This document shows positions 25,295 through 34,158 of a stretch of 64,000 bases of DNA, piece after piece. The position numbers and the translations under genes were made by a program. Within the stretch, counting starts at the first letter, position 1. Each line of letters begins with the position of its first letter. Origin of the DNA: Chitinophaga eiseniae (GTDB lineage: Bacteria; Bacteroidota; Bacteroidia; Chitinophagales; Chitinophagaceae). The DNA is taken from NCBI RefSeq assembly GCF_900167135.1, contig NZ_FUWZ01000001.1, positions 1,288,336-1,352,335 on the forward strand. Reading direction: 5' to 3'. Below the pieces are notes generated by a model. That model did not search any database. It had not been told where the DNA came from and saw only the letters and a program-made list of their open reading frames with translations.

Positions 25295-25885
25295 TTGATA
25301 AGAAGTGATGCCTATAGTGATCTGGAGCTGATAAGCCTGCTAAAGCGGGGAGATGTGGAGGCATTTGACCTGCTGTATTCCCGCCACTGGCCGGGCATGT
25401 ATCAGGCCGCTTTTTACCTGCTGCGCGATCAGAACGCCTGTATGGACATTGTGCAGGATATTTTCGCCTGGCTTTGGGAGAAGCGGGAGCAGCTGGACAT
25501 ACAGGCGGTACCTTCCTATCTGCGGAGCGCCGTTCGTTTTAAAGTGGCCAACTATATCCGTTCCGGTAAAATACGGGATGAATTTTATACAACGCTGTCC
25601 GGCCTTTCGTTACCGGAAACACCCGGCCCGCAGGACTTCCTGGAGCTGAATGATCTGAAGGCCATCATCACGCAGGTGGTGAACAGCCTGCCGGAAAAAT
25701 GCCGGGAAATTTTTCTCCTGAGCAGGGACGGCCAGCTGACCAACCAACAGATAGCTGATTTATTGAATATTTCTATTAAAACTGTCGAAGCGCAAAAGAC
25801 TATCGCGCTGAAGCGCATCCGGGCAGCCGTGGACCCTCACCTGCTCGCCTTGTTACTACTTCCCATCGTGACCAGTTATCATTGA
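25295..25885 (+). CDS. ECF sigma-70 factor (SusC/D-linked, first system)
   Basis: This 196-residue sigma factor has region 2 (CMDIVQDIFAWLWEKREQL) and region 4 (LTNQQIADLLNISIKTVEAQ). No ATG is available in frame; the start is TTG at 25295, with AAAGGAAA just upstream as a possible ribosome-binding site. It is followed by FecR, SusC and SusD genes, the usual outer-membrane signalling module in which substrate binding at the SusC STN domain releases the sigma factor from FecR. Confidence 0.9.
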   Translation: MIRSDAYSDLELISLLKRGDVEAFDLLYSRHWPGMYQAAFYLLRDQNACMDIVQDIFAWLWEKREQLDIQAVPSYLRSAVRFKVANYIRSGKIRDEFYTTLSGLSLPETPGPQDFLELNDLKAIITQVVNSLPEKCREIFLLSRDGQLTNQQIADLLNISIKTVEAQKTIALKRIRAAVDPHLLALLLLPIVTSYH

Positions 25886-25963
25886 TCTGCCCTTCTAAAA
25901 AAAAATGAGATGTTTTTAAGGGTGTGTGTTTTTGCAAGTGCCTATGTATAGGACAGGCTACAT

Positions 25964-27106
25964 ATGAGAAAAGAGGAGGCCATATTATTAGCGGAAAAAA
26001 TTGTGTCCGGTACCGCCACAGATGCGGAGCTGATACAATACAACCGGTTGTTCAACGCCTTTCAGGCGGACAGCAGCTGGGATGAGGAGGTATTGGGCAA
26101 CAAACTGCAGCTGGAGGAGATGATCCGCCAGCGGCTACAGCCTGTGCTCCATCGTCAGCGTTCCGGGAAACTGGCCAGCTGGCCACGATGGGTAGCGGCA
26201 GCAGCTGCTATTGTATTACTGTTGGGCGGCGGGTATTATTTTTTGCAAAAGCCGCAGCCGCCGCAACAACTGCAGCCGCAGGCCGTTCGCTTCCGCAATG
26301 ATATCCCGGCCCCTGCGGGGAACCACGCGGTGCTGACATTGGCCAACGGCCGGCAGATTCAGCTGGACAGCGCCGGCAACGGCACACTCGCCGTGCAGGG
26401 ACAGGTACAGGTTTCCAAAACCGCCGGCGGACAAATTGTGTATGCCGGCACAGCGGAAGCAGCCAGTTTCAATACGCTGCAGCTGCCGCCGGGAAGCAAA
26501 CCGCTTGCCGTTGTCCTCGCCGACGGCACCAAAGTATGGATGGACGCAGGCGCTGCGCTCACCTATCCCACCGCCTTTCAGGGCGGCAAACGGGAAGTGT
26601 TTGTGTCCGGACAGGCATGGTTTGACGTGGCGCCAAACAGCCGACAGCCCTTCCGCGTCACCACCACCACCAACAACGCTACCATCGATGTGCTGGGAAC
26701 CTCCTTTACTGTTCGTGCTTTCCGCGATGGCAGCAATATGCAGGTGACGCTCCTCAGCGGCGCCGTGAAATTGAACACCAGCGCGGCATCGCAACTACTG
26801 CATCCTGGCGAGCAGGCGGCCGTGGACAGCAACGGAGCGGTGCAACTGGCCACCGGCGTGGACCTGCAGCAGGCCACCGCCTTTAAAGACGGACTGTTTT
26901 ATTTCAATGGCGCTGATATCACCACCATTATGTCAGAATTACAACGATATTATGATATCGATGTCGTCTACCAGGCAGATGTCAAAGACCTTTTTGTCGC
27001 TAAAATTCCGAGGGATGTTCCGGTATCCCAGCTACTGAACCTGCTGGAGATGACTAATCTCGTGCACTTTAAAATTGAGGGACGGAAAATTACCGTCATA
27101 AAATAG
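25964..27106 (+). CDS. FecR family anti-sigma factor (first system)
   Basis: This 380-residue protein has an N-terminal cytoplasmic part, one membrane helix (WVAAAAAIVLLLGGGYYFL, about residues 72-90), then a periplasmic FecR domain (LPPGSKPLAVVLADGTKVWM, FQGGKREVFVSGQAWFDV, VLGTSFTVRAF) and a C-terminal DUF4974 domain ending NLVHFKIEGRKITVIK. It holds the sigma factor encoded 78 nt upstream inactive until signalled by the following SusC. Confidence 0.93.
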   Translation: MRKEEAILLAEKIVSGTATDAELIQYNRLFNAFQADSSWDEEVLGNKLQLEEMIRQRLQPVLHRQRSGKLASWPRWVAAAAAIVLLLGGGYYFLQKPQPPQQLQPQAVRFRNDIPAPAGNHAVLTLANGRQIQLDSAGNGTLAVQGQVQVSKTAGGQIVYAGTAEAASFNTLQLPPGSKPLAVVLADGTKVWMDAGAALTYPTAFQGGKREVFVSGQAWFDVAPNSRQPFRVTTTTNNATIDVLGTSFTVRAFRDGSNMQVTLLSGAVKLNTSAASQLLHPGEQAAVDSNGAVQLATGVDLQQATAFKDGLFYFNGADITTIMSELQRYYDIDVVYQADVKDLFVAKIPRDVPVSQLLNLLEMTNLVHFKIEGRKITVIK

Positions 27107-27131
27107 ATCGTACACCAGCCTTTTGTTACTG

Positions 27132-27158
27132 CCCTGTAAGACCGGCCATCTTACAGGG
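27132..27158 (+). terminator. Hairpin between fecR and susC genes (possible attenuator)
   Basis: A perfect 9-bp stem, CCCTGTAAG (27132-27140) and CTTACAGGG (27150-27158), encloses a 9-nt loop. It lies 25 nt after the FecR stop and 41 nt before the SusC start. No run of T follows directly, so it may act as an attenuator or a transcript-end stabiliser. Confidence 0.5.
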
Positions 27159-27199
27159 TGGGGAGTATTTTATTGTTTACCAAAAATCAACCAAACGAT

Positions 27200-30100
27200 A
27201 TGCTTGTCAGTAAGCTATTCAGCGCGCTATGCCTTTTAAAAACGGGAGATGCAACATCGGGAGTCAACTACGGCAGGATAGGCCTGCTGGCCATCTGCCT
27301 GCTGATGACAACACAGACCTTCGCACAGAAAGTCACCATCAGCATCAAATCAGGGTCTCTGGAGAAAACATTCCGGGAAATCGAAAAACAAACAGGCTAC
27401 AGTTTTATCTACGGTAAAAATCAGCTCAGCCAGGCTGCGCCTGTCAACATTGCCGTAGAGAAACAGGAGCTGAACGACGTGCTGAAAATGCTCTTCAGCA
27501 ATCAGCCGTTCACCTATTCCCTGTCGGGCAAGTTCATCGCCATACGGCTGAAGAATGCGCCTGCCAACGAAGCCCGCGCCGCGGAAGAGGGACTGACCAT
27601 CCGCGGCAGGGTCACGGATGCCAAAGGAAACCCGCTTCCGGCGGTATCCGTGGTGGTGCCCGGTACGCCCTTTGGCGCTATGACCAACGGCAACGGCGAT
27701 TACCTGATAAGCCGCGTACCGGCACAGGCCGTATTGACCGTATCTTATCTCTCTTATGAAGCACAGCAGGTCCCTGTCAACGGACGCACCACGTTGAATG
27801 TAGTGCTGCGGGAACAACTGAAGTCATTGGACGAAGCCGTGGTCATCGGCTATGGTACCACCACCCGCAGGATGAACACCGGTTCCGTCAGCAGCATCAC
27901 TGCAAAGGAAATAGAAAGCCAGCCGGTGTCTAACCCGCTGGCAGCGCTGCCGGGACGTATCCCCGGTGTACAGATCACGCAACAGAACGGCCTGCCGGGT
28001 AGCGCGGCGGTGGTGCAGATCCGCGGACAAGGCTCTATGAACTCAGGCACCTTGCCGCTCTACGTGATAGACGGCGTACCGTTTACGAATTTCAACGGTT
28101 CCTATCCGCCGACGGATAACCTTAACTCCCTCGGCCTTACCGCCGCCAACGGCGGTATCAGCCCGTTCAGCATGATCAACCCGGATGATATTGAAAGAAT
28201 GGACATCCTCAAAGATGCGGATGCCACGGCTATCTACGGCGCCAGAGGGGCCAACGGCGTTATCCTCATCACCACCAAAAAAGGAAAGTCCGGAAAAACA
28301 CGCGCTAACGTCAACGTATCTACGGGAGCGGGAAAAATAGGCCGCTTCATTCCTATGATGAACACACAGCAGTACCTCGATCTGAGAAGGGAAGCGTTTA
28401 AAAATGACGGCGTCGCACCAAATACTGTCAACGCGCCGGAACTGACCGTGTGGGACCCCAACGCCTACACCGACTGGCAGCGTTTCCTCGCAGGCGGTAC
28501 CGCCAACTACACGGATGCGCAGGCGGCTGTTTCCGGAGGAGAGGGTAAAACACACTTCCTGTTCAGCGGCGGCTATCACAAAGAAACAACGGTATATCCC
28601 GGAGACTTCAACAGTCAGCGTTTTACCAGCCGTCTCTCTGTGGACCATCGTTCTGCCAATGATAAATTCTATGCAGCCATCACTGCTAATTATTCGAACG
28701 ATAAAACAGCGTTGCCAGGATCGGACCTGCTGTCGATGTACAACCTGCCTCCGAACATGCCCTTGTATGACAGCACCGGAAAATTGGCGTGGTCCAGCGG
28801 TTTCAGCAACCCTGTCGCGCTGCTGCAACGCCGTTATACCAGCACAACGGGCAACCTGATGACGAATGCCAGTCTGCGTTATTCCATCATCAAAGATCTG
28901 AATTTTAAAGTCAGCCTTGGCTATACGAATACTACGCTGGACCAGGTAAGCCCGCAGCCGGCATCGGCGCAGAACCCGGTCAACAATCCACAGTCGTCCG
29001 CCACTTTCGCCAACACCCGTTCACAGAACTACATAGTGGAGCCCACGCTCGATTATACGCTCGACGGAAAGAGAGGACACCTGAACGTGATGCTGGGCGG
29101 TACTTACCAGCGCAGCCTTTCCACCGGCCAGAGCATCGACGGCCGTAACTACAGCAGTGAAGCGTTGTTAGGTTCCCTCGTAGGCGCCGGTACGCTGTTG
29201 CTGAATTCCAGTTCCTATTTCGATTATCGTTTTGCCTCTGCCTTTGGCCGTATCAACTACGACTATCAACGGAAATACCTGCTGAACATCACCTTCCGCC
29301 GCGATGCCTCCTCCCGCTTCGGCCCTGAATATGCAATGGGCAACTTCGGAGCGGTAGGCGCTGCCTGGCTGTTTTCCGAAGCATCATTTGTACAGGATAA
29401 CCTGCCCTGGCTGAACTTTGGTAAACTGCGTGCCAGCTTCGGTACCACCGGTAACGATCAGATCTCCAACTATATTTATTTACCGCTGCTGTCTTCTGCA
29501 GGCACCTATCAGGGAAGCGCCGCGTTGGCCCGGGGCACCTTGCCCAACCCGGGTATTAAGTGGGAAACCACCCGTAAGCTGGAATTCGGGCTGGAACTGG
29601 GCATCCTGCAAGACAGGATCAAGTTTACCGGCGACTATTACCGCAACCGCTCTACAGACCAGCTGTTGTCTGCCGCCCTGCCTACACAATCGGGCTACAA
29701 CAGCTACACGGTGAACATGCCGGCATTGGTGCAGAACAGCGGCGTGGAACTGGAGCTGACCACGCTCAACCTGAAGTCCGCTAAATTCGGATGGACCACA
29801 GCTTTCAACGTGACGTTTTACCGTAATAAGCTGATTGACTTCCCGGGGATTGAAAAATCTTTTTATGCGAGCAGTTACCTGATCGGTCAACCGATAGACC
29901 TCGTCCGGAAATATCTCTACACGGGCTACGATCCTAAAACCGGTATCCCGCAATATGCAGACCTGAACAATGACGGAAGTATCGACTTTGGTAATGACAG
30001 AGAAATTATCCGCCCGGGAACGCCCTGCTTCGGTGGTATGAACAATACCATTTCGTACAAAAACTGGTACTTTAGTTTCTTCTTACAGTTTCACCACCGG

Positions 30101-30532
30101 AAAGGCAGTACCAACAACATCAGCACGCCCGTTGGCAGCAGCAGGAGCAACCAGAATACTTCCCTGCTCGACAGATGGCGGCAACCCGGCGATGTTGCTG
30201 CATACCCCGCAGCGACCACCACGCCCGGCACACCTGCCTACCTTGGTTATACGCAGTACTGGGCCTCTACCGCCTTGTGGGGAGACGCCAGTTACCTGAA
30301 GCTGCGCTCCGCTTCCCTCAGTTACACTTTCCCAAAAGCGTGGCTGACGAAAGCGAATATCGCCAACCTGAAGGTATATGCAGAGGGACAGAATCTTTTC
30401 ACTTTCATGAAGAATAAATACATCTACGATCCTGAAACAAGCGTCCCTGGTGGCCCTCCCGGCCTGGGTACCGGCATGATCGCCATGCCGCCGTTGAGAA
30501 CAATTGTATTCGGTGTAAACTGTTCATTCTAA
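27200..30532 (+). CDS. SusC/RagA TonB-linked outer-membrane protein with STN domain (first system)
   Basis: The ATG at 27200 gives 1110 residues starting with a signal sequence (GRIGLLAICLLMTTQTFAQ); a GTG 14 codons upstream overlaps the hairpin and is less likely. Order: STN signalling domain (VTISIKSGSLEKTFREIEKQ), carboxypeptidase-regulatory-like domain (IRGRVTDAKGNPLPAVSVVV), plug (PLYVIDGVPF, GANGVILITTKKG), then the barrel ending FGVNCSF. The STN domain is needed for signalling to FecR. SusC imports oligosaccharides or peptides with the SusD lid encoded 6 nt downstream. Confidence 0.95.
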   Translation: MLVSKLFSALCLLKTGDATSGVNYGRIGLLAICLLMTTQTFAQKVTISIKSGSLEKTFREIEKQTGYSFIYGKNQLSQAAPVNIAVEKQELNDVLKMLFSNQPFTYSLSGKFIAIRLKNAPANEARAAEEGLTIRGRVTDAKGNPLPAVSVVVPGTPFGAMTNGNGDYLISRVPAQAVLTVSYLSYEAQQVPVNGRTTLNVVLREQLKSLDEAVVIGYGTTTRRMNTGSVSSITAKEIESQPVSNPLAALPGRIPGVQITQQNGLPGSAAVVQIRGQGSMNSGTLPLYVIDGVPFTNFNGSYPPTDNLNSLGLTAANGGISPFSMINPDDIERMDILKDADATAIYGARGANGVILITTKKGKSGKTRANVNVSTGAGKIGRFIPMMNTQQYLDLRREAFKNDGVAPNTVNAPELTVWDPNAYTDWQRFLAGGTANYTDAQAAVSGGEGKTHFLFSGGYHKETTVYPGDFNSQRFTSRLSVDHRSANDKFYAAITANYSNDKTALPGSDLLSMYNLPPNMPLYDSTGKLAWSSGFSNPVALLQRRYTSTTGNLMTNASLRYSIIKDLNFKVSLGYTNTTLDQVSPQPASAQNPVNNPQSSATFANTRSQNYIVEPTLDYTLDGKRGHLNVMLGGTYQRSLSTGQSIDGRNYSSEALLGSLVGAGTLLLNSSSYFDYRFASAFGRINYDYQRKYLLNITFRRDASSRFGPEYAMGNFGAVGAAWLFSEASFVQDNLPWLNFGKLRASFGTTGNDQISNYIYLPLLSSAGTYQGSAALARGTLPNPGIKWETTRKLEFGLELGILQDRIKFTGDYYRNRSTDQLLSAALPTQSGYNSYTVNMPALVQNSGVELELTTLNLKSAKFGWTTAFNVTFYRNKLIDFPGIEKSFYASSYLIGQPIDLVRKYLYTGYDPKTGIPQYADLNNDGSIDFGNDREIIRPGTPCFGGMNNTISYKNWYFSFFLQFHHRKGSTNNISTPVGSSRSNQNTSLLDRWRQPGDVAAYPAATTTPGTPAYLGYTQYWASTALWGDASYLKLRSASLSYTFPKAWLTKANIANLKVYAEGQNLFTFMKNKYIYDPETSVPGGPPGLGTGMIAMPPLRTIVFGVNCSF

Positions 30533-30538
30533 AATCTG

Positions 30539-31978
30539 ATGGTTATGTTGTATTTCAATAGTCATAAAAAAGTGATGTTGTCGTTGTTGCTGGCAGGCAG
30601 TGTTTTTTCTTCCTGCAAAAAACTGGTGGAGATCGGTCCGCCTACCACACAGGTAGGGCTGGACCAGGCTTTCGCCTCTGATGCTACGGCTACCAGCGCC
30701 GTGCTGGGCGTTTATAATGCTTCCGCCACACGGGACCTCCTGTTTCCCCTGAGCGAGATGCCCGGCCTTTCTGCCAATGAGCTGCAGAATAATGTTTCCA
30801 GTCCCTCCTTTGATGAATTTAAAACCAATAGTATTACTGTGACCAACAGTGTGGTGGCCGTTAACCTGTGGGCCTACAGCTACACTACGCTGGCACAGGC
30901 CAACGCCATGATGGAAGGGATCAATCGCAGTAAAGGACTTTCGCCCGCAGTAAGGAACCAGTTGCTGGGAGAAACAAAAGTCTGGAGAGCTTTTATCAAC
31001 AGTTACCTGGTGAATATGTTCGGAGATGTGCCGTTGCCGGTGAAGGATGATCCGTTGAGTAATGCTACGCTGGCCCGTACGCCGGCAGCGCAGGTATGGT
31101 CACAAATCATCACGGACCTCGCCGAGGCGCAGTCGCTGCTGACAGATGCCTACCCTTCCACGTTGAGAACGAGGGTCAACCGGCAAGTTGCCAACGCTTT
31201 GCTGGCAAGGGTTTACCTGTATCAGAAAGAGTGGGCTAAAGCGGAAACGGCCGCCAATGCCGTGATCAATTCCGGGATTTACACGCTGAATAAAGACCTG
31301 AACACCACTTTCAGCAATACGAGCAACGAAGTGATCTGGCAGCTGGCTACGCTCACCGGTATTTCTACCTACACCACCAACCGGGATGCCAACGGTGGTA
31401 GTTATGCCGCCGCTCCCGGTACCATTCCGGCAGTAACGCTGACGGATACACTGTATAACTCGCTGGAGCCGGCCGACCGGCGCAAAACCAGCTGGGTAGC
31501 CGCGACAGACATCGGCGGACAGAATTATAAAATCATCACCAAATATAAGCTACGGGTGCTGGCAACCGGTACCACCACAGGCAATGAGTTCAACGTGATG
31601 CTGCGGCTGGCGGAACAATACCTGATCAGGGCCGAGGCGCGGGCACAGTTAGGCAACCTCGCCGGCGCGGTGGCAGATGTGGACAGCATCCGCTCCAAAG
31701 CCGGGCTGCCGCAGCTTGACAACAGCATTACGCAACCGGCATTGCTGCTGGCCATCGAAAAGGAAAGAAAAGCGGAGCTGTTTGGGGAATGGGGCCATCG
31801 CTGGTTTGACCTGAAACGCACACCGGCTGTTGCCGGTGGCGGTAAAACCCGTGCCGATGAAGTGATTGGGGGGATGCGGCCAGCTACCTGGACCAGCACC
31901 GATGCGCTCTATCCCATACCCGACGCGCAACGGGTGGCCAACCCGGCGCTGACACAAAATCCCGGATATAATCGTTAA
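30539..31978 (+). CDS. SusD/RagB family lipoprotein (first system)
   Basis: This 479-residue protein has a lipobox (LLLAGSVFSSC) and SusD TPR helices, e.g. AKVWRAFINSYLVNMFGDVP-like segment around KVWRAFINSYLVNMFGD and LARVYLYQKEWAKAETAANA. The C-terminal signature is EKERKAELFGEWGHRWFDL, then ALYPIPDAQRVANPALTQNP. It is the substrate-binding lid for the SusC encoded upstream. The ligand cannot be read from the sequence; no glycoside hydrolase follows, and the next gene is a thioredoxin-like protein. Confidence 0.95.
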   Translation: MVMLYFNSHKKVMLSLLLAGSVFSSCKKLVEIGPPTTQVGLDQAFASDATATSAVLGVYNASATRDLLFPLSEMPGLSANELQNNVSSPSFDEFKTNSITVTNSVVAVNLWAYSYTTLAQANAMMEGINRSKGLSPAVRNQLLGETKVWRAFINSYLVNMFGDVPLPVKDDPLSNATLARTPAAQVWSQIITDLAEAQSLLTDAYPSTLRTRVNRQVANALLARVYLYQKEWAKAETAANAVINSGIYTLNKDLNTTFSNTSNEVIWQLATLTGISTYTTNRDANGGSYAAAPGTIPAVTLTDTLYNSLEPADRRKTSWVAATDIGGQNYKIITKYKLRVLATGTTTGNEFNVMLRLAEQYLIRAEARAQLGNLAGAVADVDSIRSKAGLPQLDNSITQPALLLAIEKERKAELFGEWGHRWFDLKRTPAVAGGGKTRADEVIGGMRPATWTSTDALYPIPDAQRVANPALTQNPGYNR

Positions 31979-31999
31979 ACATAAAACCAACCCTGTTAT

Positions 32000-33460
32000 A
32001 TGAAGAAAATATTCCCCATCCTGCTGGGCGGCTGCCTGCTGGCAGCAGGACAGTCAAGCGGCCAGGCGAAGATCAGCCAGGACTCGCTGACGCGCTATTA
32101 TAGCCGTCTCGCCAAAGGCAATGATGCAGATCAGCAACTGCTGACCCAAAAAATGTATGCATTGACCAAAAGCAAAAAAGAAGCTGACTGGCTCACCGCT
32201 GCCCGCTTCTTCTATCAGCTGAAGAAAAATAATGTAGGTGATTCCATACAGAAAGCGGCAGCAGTACACTTTCCCACCGGCTTCGCCGCCCGCAATAACG
32301 CAGTACAGGTTATCTACGACGAAACTGATCCGGTGAAAAAGGAAGCGCTCTACAAAGCATGGATTAAAAAGTTCCCGCAGGATAAACAGAACAAGGATGT
32401 GATCATCTATGATTATGCCCGGAACAACGTAGGCATGGCCTATGCGGAGGCGGACAATCTGCCTAAAGCGCTGGAATATGCCCACAGCATCGTGTCACTT
32501 TTCTGGAAAGGACAAGGCTGGGTAGGTACAGCGAATCGTATTCTGAAACATGGTCATACCGCAGAAGCAAAGGCATTACTAAAAATGGCTATCGAAGACG
32601 CCTATACGTTCAGGACTACCCGAAAGCATGAAGAAGGTGCGGGGTTTGCAGCGGTAGGATATCCGGGTTATCTCAGCAGTTATGCGCAGCTGTTGTTCAA
32701 TGACAAGGAGTACGATTCCGCATTGGTATACCTGAAACGCGCAGAAGAAGCAGAAACACCTGTGCGCCCGGAAGTAAACCAGATGTACGCCAAAATACTG
32801 CTGGCAAAAGGGGACTATCCGCAGGCATTTACACGCCTTAGCGAAGTAGCTGCCGCAGGTAAACTGAACCCCGGCAGCAAGGCAATGCTGGCAGAAGCCT
32901 ACGCCAAAGTGCGCGGCGACAATCACCTCGAAAAATACATCGACTCCCTGAAAGGCGGTCTGGATGATAAGATGAAAGCGGAATTCGCCAAACAGATCAT
33001 CAAAGAGCCGGCACCTGGGTTCACACTGAAAGATGTGGACGGTAATACCGTATCGCTGGCTGATTACAAAGGGAAGACGGTGGTGCTCGATTTCTGGGCT
33101 ACCTGGTGCGGCCCCTGCAAAGCTTCTTTCCCGGCCATGAAAAAAGCCATGGAAAAATATAAGAACGACCCCAACGTGAAGTTCCTCTTTGTACACACGT
33201 GGGAGAAAGAAGAGAATGCTACCGCCAGTGCGAAGAAGTTTATCACCGGTAACAACTATCCTTTCCAGGTATTGATGGACCTCAAAGACCCGGCAACCGG
33301 TGTCAATAAAGTGGTGGACAGCTATAAAGTGCGAGGTATTCCCACCAAGTTTGTGATTGACGGCAAGGGGAATATCCGCTTCCGGTTCACCGGCTTCAGC
33401 GGCGGCGATGATGCGGCCGTAGCGGAAGTGTCTGCAATGGTGACGCTGGCCAATCAATAA
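32000..33460 (+). CDS. TlpA-like thioredoxin-fold protein with helical repeat N-terminus
   Basis: This 486-residue protein has a signal peptide (IFPILLGGCLLAAGQSSG), a long helical region with TPR-like repeats (DSALVYLKRAEEAETPVRPE, GDYPQAFTRLSEVAAAGKLN), and a C-terminal redoxin domain from about residue 335 (APGFTLKDVDGNTVSLADYK). The active site WCGPC has Cys370 and Cys373, followed by the cis-Pro segment VRGIPTKFVID. It acts as a periplasmic thiol-disulfide oxidoreductase. It is 21 nt after SusD and should be co-expressed. Confidence 0.9.
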   Translation: MKKIFPILLGGCLLAAGQSSGQAKISQDSLTRYYSRLAKGNDADQQLLTQKMYALTKSKKEADWLTAARFFYQLKKNNVGDSIQKAAAVHFPTGFAARNNAVQVIYDETDPVKKEALYKAWIKKFPQDKQNKDVIIYDYARNNVGMAYAEADNLPKALEYAHSIVSLFWKGQGWVGTANRILKHGHTAEAKALLKMAIEDAYTFRTTRKHEEGAGFAAVGYPGYLSSYAQLLFNDKEYDSALVYLKRAEEAETPVRPEVNQMYAKILLAKGDYPQAFTRLSEVAAAGKLNPGSKAMLAEAYAKVRGDNHLEKYIDSLKGGLDDKMKAEFAKQIIKEPAPGFTLKDVDGNTVSLADYKGKTVVLDFWATWCGPCKASFPAMKKAMEKYKNDPNVKFLFVHTWEKEENATASAKKFITGNNYPFQVLMDLKDPATGVNKVVDSYKVRGIPTKFVIDGKGNIRFRFTGFSGGDDAAVAEVSAMVTLANQ

Positions 33461-33488
33461 CGAGAAGTGTCCTATAGTTTGAGGGAAG

Positions 33489-33514
33489 AAGGTCCGGGAA
33501 ACCGGTCCTTTTTT
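33489..33514 (+). terminator. Terminator after the first SusCD operon
   Basis: AAGGTCCGG (33489-33497) pairs with CCGGTCCTT (33502-33510) around a GAAA tetraloop with one T-T mismatch, followed by TTTTATTTG. It ends the sigma-FecR-SusCD-TlpA transcript. Confidence 0.8.
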
Positions 33515-33604
33515 ATTTGTCCCAATTACCCCGCAGGAATGTCTTTTTTACGCCCCTTGTGTTCAATATAGAGCCAGTACATTTGTTGTTCAACAAAACC
33601 AATA

Positions 33605-34039
33605 ATGATGAACAATATTTGGCACAGATTGGTTATTAAAGCCTCGCCTGAGGACGTGTATAAGGCCCTCTCTACCCAGGAAGGACTGGCCGGCTGGTGG
33701 ACCCCCGACACCATAGCGAAACCTGAAACGGGCAGCATCGCCCGCTTTACTTTTAACGACTATTTTAAAGAGATGAAAGTGCTTGCGCTGGAACCTTCCA
33801 AACAGGTGAAATGGGAAGTGCTGAAGGCGATCGACGAATGGATCGGCACTACGATCACTTTCGACCTGGAATCGCATAAGAACGGCACCACCTTGTTCTT
33901 TCATCATGATGGATGGAAAGAGTATACGCCTACCTACGCGGTGTGTACCTACGACTGGGCCATGTTTTTAAGAAGTCTGCGGCGGTTGTGTGAAACCGGG
34001 AAGGGACAGGCCTATCCGGATCAGTATAAGTACGAGTAG
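33605..34039 (+). CDS. SRPBCC / AHSA1-like domain protein
   Basis: This 144-residue protein belongs to the START-like SRPBCC superfamily: VIKASPEDVYKALSTQEGLA, GWWTPDTIAKPETGS, RFTFNDYFKEMKVLALEPS, then WIGTTITFDLESHKNGTTL and a final long helix (WAMFLRSLRRLCETGKGQ). This family binds small hydrophobic ligands or acts as a chaperone cofactor. It stands alone between terminators. Confidence 0.88.
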   Translation: MMNNIWHRLVIKASPEDVYKALSTQEGLAGWWTPDTIAKPETGSIARFTFNDYFKEMKVLALEPSKQVKWEVLKAIDEWIGTTITFDLESHKNGTTLFFHHDGWKEYTPTYAVCTYDWAMFLRSLRRLCETGKGQAYPDQYKYE

Positions 34040-34112
34040 GTGCGGCTGGAATAAATCCAACATGCAGCGGGTCGCACAACATTTTTCATCCTCGTAGACT
34101 GTGGCGATAAAA

Positions 34113-34145
34113 CAACAACGGGCATCTTTGAGACGCCCGTTGTTG
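34113..34145 (-). terminator. Terminator of the minus-strand SusCD-phosphodiesterase operon
   Basis: A perfect 11-bp stem, CAACAACGGGC (34113-34123) and GCCCGTTGTTG (34135-34145). Read on the minus strand it is followed by TTTTATCG. It lies 14 nt past the stop of the gene at 34159. Confidence 0.85.
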
Positions 34146-34158
34146 AAAAAATAATGTA

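Noticed and set aside
27158..27199. GTG start for the first SusC gene
   Set aside because: The GTG overlaps the fecR-susC hairpin and adds 14 residues before the signal peptide; the ATG at 27200 is better.
28043..28828. Long open frame antisense to the first SusC gene (261 residues)
   Set aside because: It is the shadow of a strongly coding SusC gene in GC-rich DNA; its translation has no recognisable domain. The same applies to the antisense frames at 44707-45543, 38362-39576, 22732-23709, 5644-6522, 7357-8178 and 46877-47588.
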